In this document: positions 23,922 through 32,846 of the stretch, piece after piece
Layout: each line of letters begins with the position of its first letter
Numbering within the stretch: position 1 is the first letter of the stretch
Notes under the pieces: generated by a model
Seen by the model: the letters and a program-made list of their open reading frames with translations, nothing else
What the model was told of the DNA's origin: nothing
The model's database searches: none
From: Chloroflexota bacterium
Lineage (GTDB): Bacteria; Chloroflexota; Limnocylindria; P2-11E
DNA length: 39,777 nucleotides
Direction of reading: 5' to 3'
Assembly (NCBI GenBank): GCA_028876375.1
Contig: JAGWSB010000016.1
Span: 1 to 39,777, forward strand
Translations under genes and position numbers: made by a program

Positions 23922-23946
23922 GCTGCCTCTCTGAGAACATAGACAG

Positions 23947-25041
23947 ATGCCCAAGGTCGATCACTACTCCGTGCTCGGCGTCGGTAGGGACGCGAGCGCG
24001 GACGACGTCCGCAGCGCGTACCGCAAGCTCGCGCGCCAGTACCACCCGGACGTGAGCGCGGCGGCCGACGCCGCCGAGCGGTTCAAGGAGATCACGCAGG
24101 CGTACGAGGTCCTCTCGGACCCGGAGAAGCGCCAGCGCTACGACATGTTCGGCGACGGCGACCTCGGCGGCATGGCCGGGTTCGGTATCGACGACCTGTT
24201 CAACACCTTCTTCGGCGGGACGCGGCGCCGCGAGCGCGGCCCGGTGCGCGGCGCCGACCTGCGGCTCGAGGTCGAGCTCGACCTCGAGGAAGCGGTGACC
24301 GGCGCCGAGAAGGCCGTGCGCGTCCCGCGCCAGGAGACGTGCGAGCGCTGCCACGGCGGCGGCGCCGAGCCGGGCGCGAAGACGTCCACGTGCGGCACGT
24401 GCGGCGGGCGCGGCGAGGTCCGCCAGGTCCAGCAGTCCCTCTTCGGACGGTTCGTCAGCGTCGCCACCTGTCCGCGGTGCGGCGGATCGGGCAAGAACGT
24501 CGACCAGCTGTGCCGCGACTGCCGCGGCGAGGGACGCATCCACGCCGAGCGCGAGGTGACCGTCGGGTTCCCGCCCGGCATCGACGACGGGCAGCAGATC
24601 CGCGTCGGCGGGCAGGGCGAGTCCGGCATGCGCGGCGGCCCGCCCGGCGACCTGTACGTCCTGGTGCGGCTGCGCGAGCACGCTCTCTTCCGGCGCGACG
24701 GCGACGATCTCGTCCACGTGCTGCGCGTGACCCCGGCGCAGGCGGCCCTCGGCGACGAGCTGAAGGTGCCGACGATCGAGGGCGGCGAGGCCCCGGTGAA
24801 GATCCCCGCGGGCTCGCAGCACGGCCAGTCGGTGCGCCTGCGCGGCAAGGGCATCCCGCGCCTCCACGCGAGCGGCCGCGGCGACGAGATCGTCTACCTC
24901 GACGTCGTCGTCCCGCGCACGCTCAGCAAGGAGGAGCGCGCGCTGTACCAGAAGCTGAAGAGCCTCCGCCCTCAGCCCGAGAAGGACCGCGCGGAGGACG
25001 ACACCATCCTCGGCAAGGTCAGGGATGCCTTCGGCGGCTGA
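23947..25041 (+). CDS. dnaJ: Chaperone protein DnaJ (Hsp40)
   Basis: 364 residues. J domain with the HPD motif (ARQYHPDVS), a short Gly/Phe region (GIDDLFNTFFGG), then the zinc domain with all four CxxCxGxG repeats (CERCHGGG, CGTCGGRG, CPRCGGSG, CRDCRGEG), and the two C-terminal substrate-binding domains. Stimulates DnaK ATPase and delivers substrates. It is separated from dnaK by 93 nt carrying the hairpin repeat; no CIRCE is seen upstream, so it relies on read-through from hrcA or on a weak local promoter. Overlaps prmA by 17 nt. Confidence 0.97.
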   Translation: MPKVDHYSVLGVGRDASADDVRSAYRKLARQYHPDVSAAADAAERFKEITQAYEVLSDPEKRQRYDMFGDGDLGGMAGFGIDDLFNTFFGGTRRRERGPVRGADLRLEVELDLEEAVTGAEKAVRVPRQETCERCHGGGAEPGAKTSTCGTCGGRGEVRQVQQSLFGRFVSVATCPRCGGSGKNVDQLCRDCRGEGRIHAEREVTVGFPPGIDDGQQIRVGGQGESGMRGGPPGDLYVLVRLREHALFRRDGDDLVHVLRVTPAQAALGDELKVPTIEGGEAPVKIPAGSQHGQSVRLRGKGIPRLHASGRGDEIVYLDVVVPRTLSKEERALYQKLKSLRPQPEKDRAEDDTILGKVRDAFGG

Positions 25042-25903
25042 GAAGCCGGCCGCCCCCATCCGCTGGGTCGAGATCTCCGTCGCGTCGCATCCCGAGGCCG
25101 TCGAAGCGGTGAGCGAGATCCTCGACCGCGTCGGCTACAACGGCATCGCCGTCGACGTCGCGCTGGACGAGGGTCCGCACGTCGTGAAGGCGTACGTCGT
25201 CTACGACCACGCCGCGCGGGTCAAGGTCCGCCGGGTGAAGGAGGCCATCGGCCGGCTGCGCGCCTTCGGCCTCGGGCCGGTCGGGGAGGTCGCCGTCCGC
25301 CGCATCGCCGACCTGGACTGGCTCGAGTCGTGGAAGTCGCAGTTCACCCCGGTCCGCATCGGCCCCTTCTTCGTGCGGCCCAGCTGGTCGACGGCGCGCG
25401 CCGAGGGCGTCGAGATCGTGCTCGACCCGGGCATGGCGTTCGGCACGGGCCTCCACCCGACGACGCGGCAGTGCCTCGAGGCGGTCGGCGAGATCGACGT
25501 CGCCGGCCGCAGCGTCCTCGACGTCGGGACGGGCTCGGGCATCCTGGCCATCGGCGCGATGAAGCGCGGCGCGGCACGCGTCGTCGCCGTCGACGTCGAT
25601 CCCCTCGCCGTGCGCGCGGCCGAGGAGAACGCGCGGCGGAACGGCGTCGCCATCCACGTCGCGCTGGGCTCGGCCGCGGACGTGGCCGGGACGTTCGACG
25701 TCGTCCTCGCCAACCTCGTCGCCGACGTGCTGGTGCGCGTCGCCGCGGAGCTGCGCGCGCACCTCGCGCCCGGCGGGACGCTGGTGTGCGCGGGGATCGT
25801 GCGGGAGAAGGAGGAGCTCGTCGCGCGGGCCCTGCGAGGTGCGGGACTCACGCCGCGCGGTCGCGACCAGCGGGACGACTGGGTGCGCCTCGACCTCGCG
25901 TGA
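25025..25903 (+). CDS. prmA: Ribosomal protein L11 methyltransferase
   Basis: 292 residues. SAM-dependent methyltransferase that trimethylates uL11. The N-terminal uL11-recognition domain (WVEISVASHPEAVEAVSEIL) is followed by the PrmA-specific PGMAFGTGLHPTTRQCLEA, SAM motif I VLDVGTGSGILAI, and VVLANLVADVL. It starts inside the end of dnaJ (17-nt overlap) and overlaps rsmE by GTGA. The dnaJ-prmA-rsmE order is widely conserved in Gram-positive-type genomes, which supports all three calls. Confidence 0.94.
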   Translation: MPSAAEKPAAPIRWVEISVASHPEAVEAVSEILDRVGYNGIAVDVALDEGPHVVKAYVVYDHAARVKVRRVKEAIGRLRAFGLGPVGEVAVRRIADLDWLESWKSQFTPVRIGPFFVRPSWSTARAEGVEIVLDPGMAFGTGLHPTTRQCLEAVGEIDVAGRSVLDVGTGSGILAIGAMKRGAARVVAVDVDPLAVRAAEENARRNGVAIHVALGSAADVAGTFDVVLANLVADVLVRVAAELRAHLAPGGTLVCAGIVREKEELVARALRGAGLTPRGRDQRDDWVRLDLA

Positions 25904-26628
25904 ACGCGGCACATCGCTTCTTCGTCGACCCCATGGCCCTGAGCGGCGACCGCGCCGCGCTCGCCGGCGACCAGGCCAAGCAGATCGCGTCCGTGCTGCG
26001 GCTGGGCGCCGGCGACGAGATCGTCCTCGTCACCGGCGGGGAGGAGATCGTCGTGCGGCTCGACGCCGTCGCGCGCGGGCGTGTCGAGGGCATCGTCATC
26101 GACCGGCGCGCCGCCGCGGCGGAGCCGGCGCTGCGCCTCACGCTCGCGCTGCCGCTCCTGCGCGGTGACCGTGGCGAGGAGGTCGTCGAGGCCGTCACGC
26201 AGCTCGGCGTGTCGCGCATCGTGCCCCTCGTCAGCGAGCGCAGCGTCGTGCGCGAGCTGTCCCGCGCGAAGCGCGAGCGCTGGGAGCGCATCGCGCGCGA
26301 GTCGGCCGAGACCGCGCGGCGCGGACGCGTCCCGCGCATCGACGACGTCGTCGCGTGGCCGCGTCTCTTCGACGCGCTCGAGCCGCCCGTCGTCGTGGCG
26401 TGGGAGGGCGAGCGCGATCGCGTGCTCGCGGCGGCGGTCGGTCCGTCACTGCGGTCGCTCTCACTCGTGATCGGACCCGAGGGCGGGCTCAGCGAGGAGG
26501 AGGTCGCGCTCGCGCGCGAGCGCGGCGCGTCCGTCGTCACGCTCGGCCGCCGCAACCTCCGCAGCGAGACGGCGGCCATCGCCGCCGTCGCGCAGGCGTT
26601 CCTGCTCGCGGAGGCCATGCGGACCTAG
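25900..26628 (+). CDS. rsmE: 16S rRNA (uracil-1498-N3)-methyltransferase RsmE
   Basis: 242 residues. N-terminal PUA-like domain (HRFFVDPMALSGDRAALAGDQ) and C-terminal SPOUT knot with LSLVIGPEGGLSEEEVALA and the SAM-binding VVTLGRRNLRSETAAIAA. Methylates U1498 of 16S rRNA. The GTG at 25900 overlaps the prmA stop; the longer 432-aa track ORF is a shadow over prmA. Its TAG stop shares the palindromic CTAG (26625-26628) with the stop of the convergent plsY-like gene. Confidence 0.94.
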   Translation: MNAAHRFFVDPMALSGDRAALAGDQAKQIASVLRLGAGDEIVLVTGGEEIVVRLDAVARGRVEGIVIDRRAAAAEPALRLTLALPLLRGDRGEEVVEAVTQLGVSRIVPLVSERSVVRELSRAKRERWERIARESAETARRGRVPRIDDVVAWPRLFDALEPPVVVAWEGERDRVLAAAVGPSLRSLSLVIGPEGGLSEEEVALARERGASVVTLGRRNLRSETAAIAAVAQAFLLAEAMRT

Positions 26629-27290
26629 ATCGGCACCACTCCGCGCTCCTGGAGCTGGCTGCGGTCGAAGAGGGCGCGGTCGAGAAGGATCTTCGGCAGC
26701 GGGGCGCCCGTCGCGACGTCGTCCGCGATCCCCGCGGTGATCCGCCGCAGCAGGACGAGCGCGAAGACGAGCCCGCCGCCGACGACGAGCGACCGCGGGC
26801 CGGCGGCCAGGTCGACGACGGCGGGCCACACGAGGAAGCTGAGGATCGCGGCGAGCGGGACGAGGCGCGTGGGATGCGGGCGGATGGCGAAGCGCGCGCC
26901 CGCCGCCGCGAGCACGAGCGCCGCGCAGGGGATGGCCGCGACCGGGTCGAGCACGAGGATCGTGCCCCAGGCCGTCGCGTTCGCGCGGCCGCCGTCGAGG
27001 TCGTGGAAGATCGGCCACATCTGTCCGGCGACGACGGCGAGCGCGCAGAAGGCGCGCATCTCGAGCGGCAGCCCGAACGCCGCGGCGACGAGGATCGCGA
27101 CGCAGCCCTTGAGGAGGTCGAGCCCGCCGCCGAAGAGGCCCCAGCGCGGGCCGAGGGCCCGCGCGAGGTTGCTCCCGCCCAGCTTTCGCGACCCCGTCGC
27201 CCGCAGGTCGACGCCGTGCCACCACGCGACGATCCAGGGGAACGAGAAGGAGCCCAGGAGGTAGGACGCGACGACGAGGGGAAGATCCAC
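26625..27290 (-). CDS. PlsY-like glycerol-3-phosphate acyltransferase, divergent
   Basis: 221 residues with about five to seven hydrophobic helices, an integral membrane protein of the PlsY (acyl-phosphate:glycerol-3-phosphate acyltransferase) fold. SYLLGSFSFPWIVAWW and LDLLKGCVAIL match PlsY. The family active-site motifs are altered: the usual GSGNxGATN reads GSRKLGGSN, and GGKGVAT reads GGRANAT, so the activity or substrate may differ. An extra C-terminal region (ITAGIADDVATGAPLPKILL) goes beyond most PlsY. GTG 27290 gives a typical N-terminus; the longer 271-aa track version extends over the divergent HIT gene. Starts 19 nt from the HIT start on the other strand. Confidence 0.75.
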   Translation of the reverse strand: MDLPLVVASYLLGSFSFPWIVAWWHGVDLRATGSRKLGGSNLARALGPRWGLFGGGLDLLKGCVAILVAAAFGLPLEMRAFCALAVVAGQMWPIFHDLDGGRANATAWGTILVLDPVAAIPCAALVLAAAGARFAIRPHPTRLVPLAAILSFLVWPAVVDLAAGPRSLVVGGGLVFALVLLRRITAGIADDVATGAPLPKILLDRALFDRSQLQERGVVPI

Positions 27291-27296
27291 TGCGGG

Positions 27297-27302
27297 TACT
27301 CT
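27297..27302 (+). promoter_or_regulatory. Candidate -10 box (TACTCT) for the HIT gene
   Basis: TACTCT plus 7 nt precedes GTG 27310. It lies within the 19-nt gap to the divergent plsY-like gene, so the two promoters must overlap. Confidence 0.45.
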
Positions 27303-27309
27303 GCCTGAC

Positions 27310-27645
27310 GTGGCGGACTGCCTGTTCTGCGGGATCGCCGCGCACCGCGTCCCCGCGACGATCGTCCACGAGGACGACGACGTCGTCGTCTTCAAGGACC
27401 TGCGCCCGCAGGCCCCGCTCCACGTCCTCGTCATCCCCAAGGAGCACGTCGCCTCGCTCGCCGAGGCCGACGTCGCGCTCGCCGGGACGGTCGCCGCGGC
27501 GGCGGCGAAGGCGGCGGCCGACGCGGGCTATTCCGCGAGCGGCTACCGGGTCGTCGCCAACACCGGGCCGGACGCGGGCCAGAGCGTCGCCCACCTCCAC
27601 TTCCACGTGCTGGCCGGGCGGCCGCTGGGGTGGCCACCCGGCTGA
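27310..27645 (+). CDS. HIT family nucleotide-binding hydrolase (HINT-like)
   Basis: 111 residues, the typical length of the HINT branch. DCLFCGIAAHRVPATIV at the start, FKDLRPQAPLHVLVIPKEH in the middle, and the histidine triad HLHFHVLAG at the end. HINT enzymes split purine nucleoside phosphoramidates and aminoacyl-adenylates. The GTG start gives the family N-terminus. 134 nt separate it from rpsU; that stretch holds a promoter-like TACTAT, a small hairpin and a short ORF. Confidence 0.93.
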   Translation: MADCLFCGIAAHRVPATIVHEDDDVVVFKDLRPQAPLHVLVIPKEHVASLAEADVALAGTVAAAAAKAAADAGYSASGYRVVANTGPDAGQSVAHLHFHVLAGRPLGWPPG

Positions 27646-27698
27646 CCTCGCGCTAAAGCTGCGCGTATCTTTCACAGACGCGGAGGGCGCGCTCCCGG

Positions 27699-27704
27699 TA
27701 CTAT
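27699..27704 (+). promoter_or_regulatory. Candidate -10 box (TACTAT) for the rpsU leader
   Basis: TACTAT is a close match to TATAAT. It would start an mRNA near 27711 with a leader of about 69 nt before rpsU. A CGGCGG (27713-27718) / CCGCCG (27728-27733) hairpin and a 20-codon ORF lie in the leader. No good -35 at 17 nt. Confidence 0.45.
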
Positions 27705-27720
27705 CCGTCTCGCGGCGGCC

Positions 27721-27783
27721 ATGAAGACCGCCGTCGTTCTGTCATTAGGGGCGCACGAGAGGCGGGTGACTGGCACCAGGTGA
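27721..27783 (+). CDS. Possible 20-residue upstream ORF coupled to rpsU
   Basis: ATG 27721 to TGA 27781-27783 encodes [20 protein letters not shown]. Its stop overlaps the rpsU GTG as GTGA, the coupling used throughout this window, and rpsU has no near ribosome site of its own. The ATG lies inside the loop of the leader hairpin. It may be a leader peptide that feeds ribosomes to rpsU, or chance. Confidence 0.3.
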   Translation: MKTAVVLSLGAHERRVTGTR

Positions 27784-27947
27784 CCGAAGTGATCATCGGC
27801 GACGGGGAGTCCTTCGAGGCTGCCCTCCGCCGCTTCAACAAGAAGATCCAGCAGGCCGGGATCCTCGCGGAGGCCCGCCGCCGCGAGTACTACGAGCGGC
27901 CCGCGGCGAAACGTAAGCGGAAGGAAGCGAAGCGCCGTAAGCGCTAA
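27780..27947 (+). CDS. rpsU: Small ribosomal subunit protein bS21
   Basis: 55 residues, missed by the track because of its length. [19 protein letters not shown] is the bS21 N-terminus and [20 protein letters not shown] the basic C-terminal half; the length fits the short bS21 of Gram-positives. bS21 joins late on the 30S head and affects start-site recognition. The GTG at 27780 is the only in-frame start giving the family N-terminus. It precedes yqeY, as in many Firmicutes and Chloroflexi. Confidence 0.93.
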   Translation: MTEVIIGDGESFEAALRRFNKKIQQAGILAEARRREYYERPAAKRKRKEAKRRKR

Positions 27948-28001
27948 GTCCCTCCTCGAGGTCCCTCAATAGCCGAGCTCAAGGCGCGTATCGAGAGCGA
28001 T

Positions 28002-28448
28002 ATGCGCGCGTCCGCGAAGGCGCAGGACGTCGTGCGACGCGACACGCTGCGCTTCGCGCTGGCCGCCCTCCACAACGAGGAGGTCGCCCAGCGCCGCGAG
28101 CTGACGGACGAGGAGATCGTCGGCGTCCTCACCAAGCAGGCGAAGATGCGCCGCGAGTCGATCGAGGCCTTCGAGAAGGGCGGTCGCGCCGAGCTCGTCG
28201 CCAAGGAGACCGCGGAGCTCAAGGTCATCGAGGGCTACCTGCCGCAGCAGCTGGACCGCGACGAGATCGTCACGCTCGCGCGCGCGGCGATCGCCGAGAC
28301 GGGCGCCGCCTCGCCGCAGGACCAGGGGAAGGTCATGCAGAAGCTCATGCCCCGCGTCAAGGGCCGCGCCGAGGGGAAGGTCGTCGCGACGGTGGTCACC
28401 GAGCTCTTGCGGGGGATCGCGGGGGCGGAGCCCCCGCGCACGCCCTGA
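28002..28448 (+). CDS. yqeY: GatB/YqeY domain protein
   Basis: 148 residues from ATG 28002. YqeY proteins resemble the tRNA-binding tail domain of GatB; their exact role is unsettled. Seen: [37 protein letters not shown], and [18 protein letters not shown]. The family normally begins 11 residues earlier, and the sequence before the ATG ([10 protein letters not shown]) matches that N-terminus. The codon at the family start is ATA 27969, with GAGG 7 nt before it. So the true start may be ATA 27969 (159 residues). It lies between rpsU and phoH and overlaps phoH by one base (TGATG). Confidence 0.9.
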   Translation: MRASAKAQDVVRRDTLRFALAALHNEEVAQRRELTDEEIVGVLTKQAKMRRESIEAFEKGGRAELVAKETAELKVIEGYLPQQLDRDEIVTLARAAIAETGAASPQDQGKVMQKLMPRVKGRAEGKVVATVVTELLRGIAGAEPPRTP

Positions 28449-30721
28449 TGGCGCACGCCTACGAGATCACGATCCTCATCCCCGATCCCGACGAGATGAT
28501 GTTCGTGACCGGGATGAACGACCAGAACATCGACCGCATCGAGCGCGAGTTCGGCGTGAAGGTGATCTCGCGCGGCGCGGAGCTGCGCATCAGCGGCGAC
28601 CCGGCGTCGGTGGCGCGGGTGAGCGACCTCGTCACGGCGATGCGCGGGATCTCCGGCCGCGACGAGGAGCTGCGGAAGCCGGCGCTCGAGCGCCTCATCG
28701 GCGACGCCAAGGAGCGTCCCGTCGTCGCGCCGGAGGAGCTGCGCGAGCACATCGCAACGACGACGACCGGCAAGCGGATCAAGCCGCAGTCGGAGAACCA
28801 GCGGCGCTACGTCGAGGCCATCAAGTCGAACGACCTCGTGTTCGCCATCGGGGTCGCCGGCACCGGGAAGTGCATCGCCAGCGACTCTCTGGTGCTGACC
28901 GGCGAGGGGATCGCTGAGATCGGATCCCTCGGCGCTGCGCTCGCCGACGACGCGTACGAACCTTCCGATGTCGTGATACACGGACTCGAAGGCGCAGAGA
29001 ACGCCTCTCATGTCTATTCGGGCGGCGTCAGCGACACGATCAAGATCCTGACACGCTTCGGCTACGCGATCGAAGCGACACCGGAGCATCCGTTGCTTGT
29101 GATGGATCCAAGCGGGGACCTGCAATGGCGCCGCAGCGACGCTCTCAAGCGGGGTGATGTCGTCGCGCTCCAGCGCGGACAGCGGATGTTCGGCACGTGC
29201 ACTCGCGTCGGCTTCGATTACGCGCCGATACAACCTTGGGGCGATCACTCGAAGCCGGTGGTCCTCGAAGAGCTCGACGAGCAGATGGCGTACTTCATGG
29301 GCATCGTCACCGGTGACGGATGCGTCACCGAGCGGAATCGGATCGCATTGACGTCGGCGGATGCGGATGTCATCGAGGCATTCCACGCCGTCGCCCGCCG
29401 GTTCGACTTGAACGTGTTCGTGAACCGGAAGGGCGCGTCGCTACCTGACCACGTGATCGCGAGTTCCCAGCTGTATCGGCTTCTCGCTCATCTCGGCGTA
29501 GGGACGGTCCGCGCGCCCCAGAAGCGCATCCCTTGCTCGGTCCTCCGAGCGCCGGAACGGATCGTTCGCGCGTTCCTTCGCGGGCTCTACGACACCGACG
29601 GTTCGCTAGAGCGCGGGAGTGTCGTTTCCTTGACGCTGACGTCTGAACGGTTGATCCGCGAGGTCCAGATCGTTCTCTTGAACCTCGGGATCGTATCGTC
29701 GCGGGGTCTCAAGCACGGCAGGTACAACGGCCAAGTTCACGTATCCCATCGGCTCGTGATCGCGGGTGCCGAGGTCGACCGCTTCTTCGACCTTGTCGGC
29801 TTCACGCTCCGACGCAAATGCAGTCTCGTGACCCCACAGAAACGGAACGTCAACGTCGACGTGATCCCGTTCGTCGCCATGCCGCTGCATGAGGCGATGC
29901 GGGAGACCACGCTCACACGCGCACAGCACGCGCGCTTCGCCGACTATCGGCGTGGCTCGCGTCGGCCGAGCTACGAGAAGCTCGGCGAGCTTGTCGCGAC
30001 CCTCGAGGAGAAGGATGTCGACGTCGGCGTCCTCGCGCCACTGCACCATCTTCTCGATCTGCGCCTTCTTTTCGTCGAGGTCGTCTCTCTAGAGCCGTCG
30101 CGCTCCAAGGTCTTTGATCTCACCGTTCCGGGAACGCACTCTTTCGTCGCCAACGGCTTCGTGAATCACAACTCGTACCTCGCGGTCGCGATGGGCGTGC
30201 AGGCGCTGCGCGAGAGGCGCGTGAACCGCCTCATCCTCACGCGTCCCGCCGTCGAGGCGGGGGAGCGCCTCGGCTTCCTCCCCGGCGACCTGCGCGAGAA
30301 GGTGGACCCGTACCTCCGTCCGCTCTACGACGCGCTGTACGACCTCATGCCGCCGGAACGGTCGGCGCGCGCGATGGAGCGCGGGGAGATCGAGGTGGCG
30401 CCGCTCGCCTACATGCGCGGACGGACGCTGAACGAGGCGTTCATCATCCTCGACGAGGCGCAGAACACGACGCCCGCGCAGATGAAGATGTTCCTCACGC
30501 GCCTCGGCTACGGCTCGCAGGCCGTCGTCACCGGGGACGTGACGCAGATCGACCTCGCGCCGGGACAGCCCTCCGGGCTCCTCGTCGCGCGCGGCGTCCT
30601 CGAGAGCGTCGAGGGCATCTCTTTCGTCGACTTCGACGAGCGCGACGTCATCCGGCACGAGCTCGTCGCGCGCATCGTCCACGCCTACGAGAGGTACGAC
30701 AAGGAGAGCGGCGGGAAGTGA
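28448..30721 (+). CDS. phoH: PhoH-family ATPase precursor containing an intein
   Basis: 757 codons encode a 323-residue PhoH split by a 434-residue intein. N-extein (1-141): a KH-like region ([21 protein letters not shown]) then IGVAGTGK, the first part of Walker A. C-extein (576-757): resumes with [12 protein letters not shown], then [18 protein letters not shown], Walker [17 protein letters not shown] and [10 protein letters not shown]. Joined, the P-loop reads GVAGTGKS, fully restored. PhoH proteins are cytoplasmic ATPases with suspected RNA-related roles, and the phoH-pgpH-ybeY order is common. Without splicing the ATP site would be destroyed, so activity depends on the intein. Starts at TGATG with yqeY and ends GTGA with pgpH. 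Confidence 0.95.
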   Translation: MAHAYEITILIPDPDEMMFVTGMNDQNIDRIEREFGVKVISRGAELRISGDPASVARVSDLVTAMRGISGRDEELRKPALERLIGDAKERPVVAPEELREHIATTTTGKRIKPQSENQRRYVEAIKSNDLVFAIGVAGTGKCIASDSLVLTGEGIAEIGSLGAALADDAYEPSDVVIHGLEGAENASHVYSGGVSDTIKILTRFGYAIEATPEHPLLVMDPSGDLQWRRSDALKRGDVVALQRGQRMFGTCTRVGFDYAPIQPWGDHSKPVVLEELDEQMAYFMGIVTGDGCVTERNRIALTSADADVIEAFHAVARRFDLNVFVNRKGASLPDHVIASSQLYRLLAHLGVGTVRAPQKRIPCSVLRAPERIVRAFLRGLYDTDGSLERGSVVSLTLTSERLIREVQIVLLNLGIVSSRGLKHGRYNGQVHVSHRLVIAGAEVDRFFDLVGFTLRRKCSLVTPQKRNVNVDVIPFVAMPLHEAMRETTLTRAQHARFADYRRGSRRPSYEKLGELVATLEEKDVDVGVLAPLHHLLDLRLLFVEVVSLEPSRSKVFDLTVPGTHSFVANGFVNHNSYLAVAMGVQALRERRVNRLILTRPAVEAGERLGFLPGDLREKVDPYLRPLYDALYDLMPPERSARAMERGEIEVAPLAYMRGRTLNEAFIILDEAQNTTPAQMKMFLTRLGYGSQAVVTGDVTQIDLAPGQPSGLLVARGVLESVEGISFVDFDERDVIRHELVARIVHAYERYDKESGGK
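28871..30172 (+). mobile_element. Intein with LAGLIDADG homing endonuclease in the PhoH P-loop
   Basis: In-frame insertion of 434 codons (precursor residues 142-575). Splicing blocks: Cys1 in [13 protein letters not shown] (A); [14 protein letters not shown] with the TxxH motif (B); [16 protein letters not shown] (F); FVNHN ending in His-Asn (G), followed by Ser+1 of the C-extein. Endonuclease motifs [13 protein letters not shown] and [12 protein letters not shown] keep both catalytic Asp residues, so the homing enzyme looks intact. Four hand-counted 60-base lines of the insert give 55-65% GC against 75-78% on two flanking lines, and it uses codons such as ATA and TTG that are rare nearby. 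This points to horizontal arrival. All splicing residues are present, so it should be active. Confidence 0.95.
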
Positions 30722-32835
30722 TCGCGTTCCGCCGCGCGAGCGCGCCGCGCCTGCAGCTCGAGCGCCTGCGCGACCTCGTGCGCGAGGATCCGCGCGCGCG
30801 CCTGGGCGCGTTCGTGCTCCTCGTCGGCCTGGCGACGGCCCTGGCCATGCTCCTCTCGCCGCCGGCCACGTTCACGTACCAGGCGGGCCAGGTCGCCGAC
30901 CGCTCCGTCAAGGCGCAGCGCTCGGTGTCCTTCGTGTCGGAGTCGCTCACGGAGGCGGAGCGCGAGCGCGCCGCCGCCGCGGTGCCCAAGCAGTACAAGC
31001 GCGATCCGGCCGTCGCGGTCGACGCCGCGGGGAAGGTCTCCTCGACGATCGCCGACGTCACGCGCATCCGCGGCGAGCAGACGCTGACCCGCGACCAGAA
31101 GATCGTCGCCATGACGCGGATCACCGGATCCGACCTCAGCGGCCCTCTCGCGACCGACGCGGTGGACATGTCGGCGGCGGAGTGGGACGCCGTCGCGAAG
31201 GCGACGGACCGCGCGGTGCAGGACCTCTACGCGCAGGGCCTGCGCGAGGAGGCGGTCGCGCAGGCCGTGACCGACGTCGTGAAGGCCTTCCCGGTCACGT
31301 GGACCGACCGCCAGAAGCGCGTGGCCGCCGCGCTCGTGCAGCAGCACGTCAGCGCGAACGACCTCTACGACCCCGCGGCGACCGTCGCGGCGCAGGGCGC
31401 CGCGCGCGCCGCGGTCGCGCCGGTCCAGGTGCAGGTCGCGGCGGGCGAGGTCGTCGTGCGCGAGGGCAGCGTCGTCACGCCGCAGGACGTCGAGAAGCTG
31501 CGCGCGCTCGGCCTCGTCGACCAGGGGCCGGACCGCGCCCTCGCCGTCGGGCTCGTCGGCTGGGCGTTCCTCGTCGCGGGCGTCCTCGCGCTGTTCATCG
31601 AGCGTTACGCCGAAGAGGCGTGGGCCGACGACAACAAGCTCCTCCTCGTCGGGCTCTCGCTGACGGCGCTCGTCGTGGCCACGCGCGTGCTCGTGCCCGC
31701 GCACACCCTCGCCGTCTACTACGTCCCCTACGCCGCGGTGGCGATAATGCTCACCGTCCTCGTCGGCGGGCGGACCGCTCTGGCGACGCAGATCGCGGGC
31801 GCCCTCCACGTCGGCATCCTCTCCGGCCGCGTCGACCTCGTCGCGTACGTGCTCGTGCCCGCGCTCCTCGGGATGGCCGCCATCCGCCGCGCGACGACGG
31901 CCCGCGAGTTCGTCGCCGGCGCGTTCAACGTCGCCGGCGGCAGCCTCGGCGTGATCGGCGCGTTCCTCCTCGTCTCGCGGCCCACCGACGTCATCGGCCT
32001 CCTCCAGCTCGCGATCGGCGCGGTCTCGAGCGGCGCCCTGTCGGGCCTCTTCGCCTTCGGGGCCAGCGTCCTGCTCGGCCACCTCTTCCGCATCACGACC
32101 GTCTTCGAGCTGCGCGAGCTGGCCGATCCCGACCACCCGCTCCTGCGGCAGCTCCTGCTGCGCACGCCCGGCACCTACCACCACTCGCTCCTCGTCGCGA
32201 ACCTCGCCGAGCGCGCCGCGGAGGTCATCGGGGCGGATCCGCTCACGGCGCGCGTCGCCGCCTACTACCACGACATCGGCAAGATGCGGAACCCGCTCGC
32301 CTTCATCGAGAACCAGACCGCCGGCAACCCCCACGACGACCTCGACCCGCTCGTCTCCGCGCAGATCGTGTCGGCGCACGTGCGCGACGGGCTCGTCCTC
32401 GCGGAGCGGTACCACCTCCCGGAGAAGATCCGCGAGGTCATCCCCGCGCACCACGGCACGTCGCTCATCAAGTACTTCTGGCAGACGGCGCAGGAGCGCG
32501 GACAGAAGGTCGACGAGGCGTCGTTCCGACACCCCGGCCCGAAGCCGCGGAGCCGCGAAGCGGGGATCGTCATGCTCGCCGACGGGGTCGAGGCCGCCGT
32601 CCGGTCGCTCGAGCACAAGGACGCGGAGACCATCTCGGCGATGGTCGACCGCATCGTCGAGGAGCGCGTCAACGACGGGCAGCTCGACGAGTGCGACCTC
32701 ACGCTCCGCGACATCCACCGCATCCGCGACGCGTTCTGCGAGCTGCTCCTCGGCGTCTACCACGAGCGGATCCCGTATCCCGAGGACCGCATCGCGCGCA
32801 TCGGCGACCTCCACCCGCCCGCCGCGTCGCAGTAG
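30718..32835 (+). CDS. 7TM HD-domain phosphodiesterase (PgpH/YqfF family)
   Basis: 705 residues. One N-terminal TM helix ([18 protein letters not shown]), an extracellular 7TMR-HDED domain (about 60-270), a seven-helix membrane block (about 275-450), and a cytoplasmic HD domain with [18 protein letters not shown] and the metal pair in AYYHDIGKM, then [13 protein letters not shown]. PgpH members hydrolyse c-di-AMP, which links to osmotic and wall control; this gene has the same architecture and the same phoH/ybeY neighbours. GTG 30718 overlaps the phoH stop. The extracellular part may sense a signal, unknown here. Confidence 0.92.
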   Translation: MIAFRRASAPRLQLERLRDLVREDPRARLGAFVLLVGLATALAMLLSPPATFTYQAGQVADRSVKAQRSVSFVSESLTEAERERAAAAVPKQYKRDPAVAVDAAGKVSSTIADVTRIRGEQTLTRDQKIVAMTRITGSDLSGPLATDAVDMSAAEWDAVAKATDRAVQDLYAQGLREEAVAQAVTDVVKAFPVTWTDRQKRVAAALVQQHVSANDLYDPAATVAAQGAARAAVAPVQVQVAAGEVVVREGSVVTPQDVEKLRALGLVDQGPDRALAVGLVGWAFLVAGVLALFIERYAEEAWADDNKLLLVGLSLTALVVATRVLVPAHTLAVYYVPYAAVAIMLTVLVGGRTALATQIAGALHVGILSGRVDLVAYVLVPALLGMAAIRRATTAREFVAGAFNVAGGSLGVIGAFLLVSRPTDVIGLLQLAIGAVSSGALSGLFAFGASVLLGHLFRITTVFELRELADPDHPLLRQLLLRTPGTYHHSLLVANLAERAAEVIGADPLTARVAAYYHDIGKMRNPLAFIENQTAGNPHDDLDPLVSAQIVSAHVRDGLVLAERYHLPEKIREVIPAHHGTSLIKYFWQTAQERGQKVDEASFRHPGPKPRSREAGIVMLADGVEAAVRSLEHKDAETISAMVDRIVEERVNDGQLDECDLTLRDIHRIRDAFCELLLGVYHERIPYPEDRIARIGDLHPPAASQ

Positions 32836-32846
32836 GTGAGCTGACG

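Noticed and set aside
28871-30172. A separate restriction or homing-endonuclease gene inserted in phoH
   Set aside because: The insert is in frame with no stop and carries all splicing blocks with exact restoration of the P-loop, so it is an intein and not an independent gene or intron.
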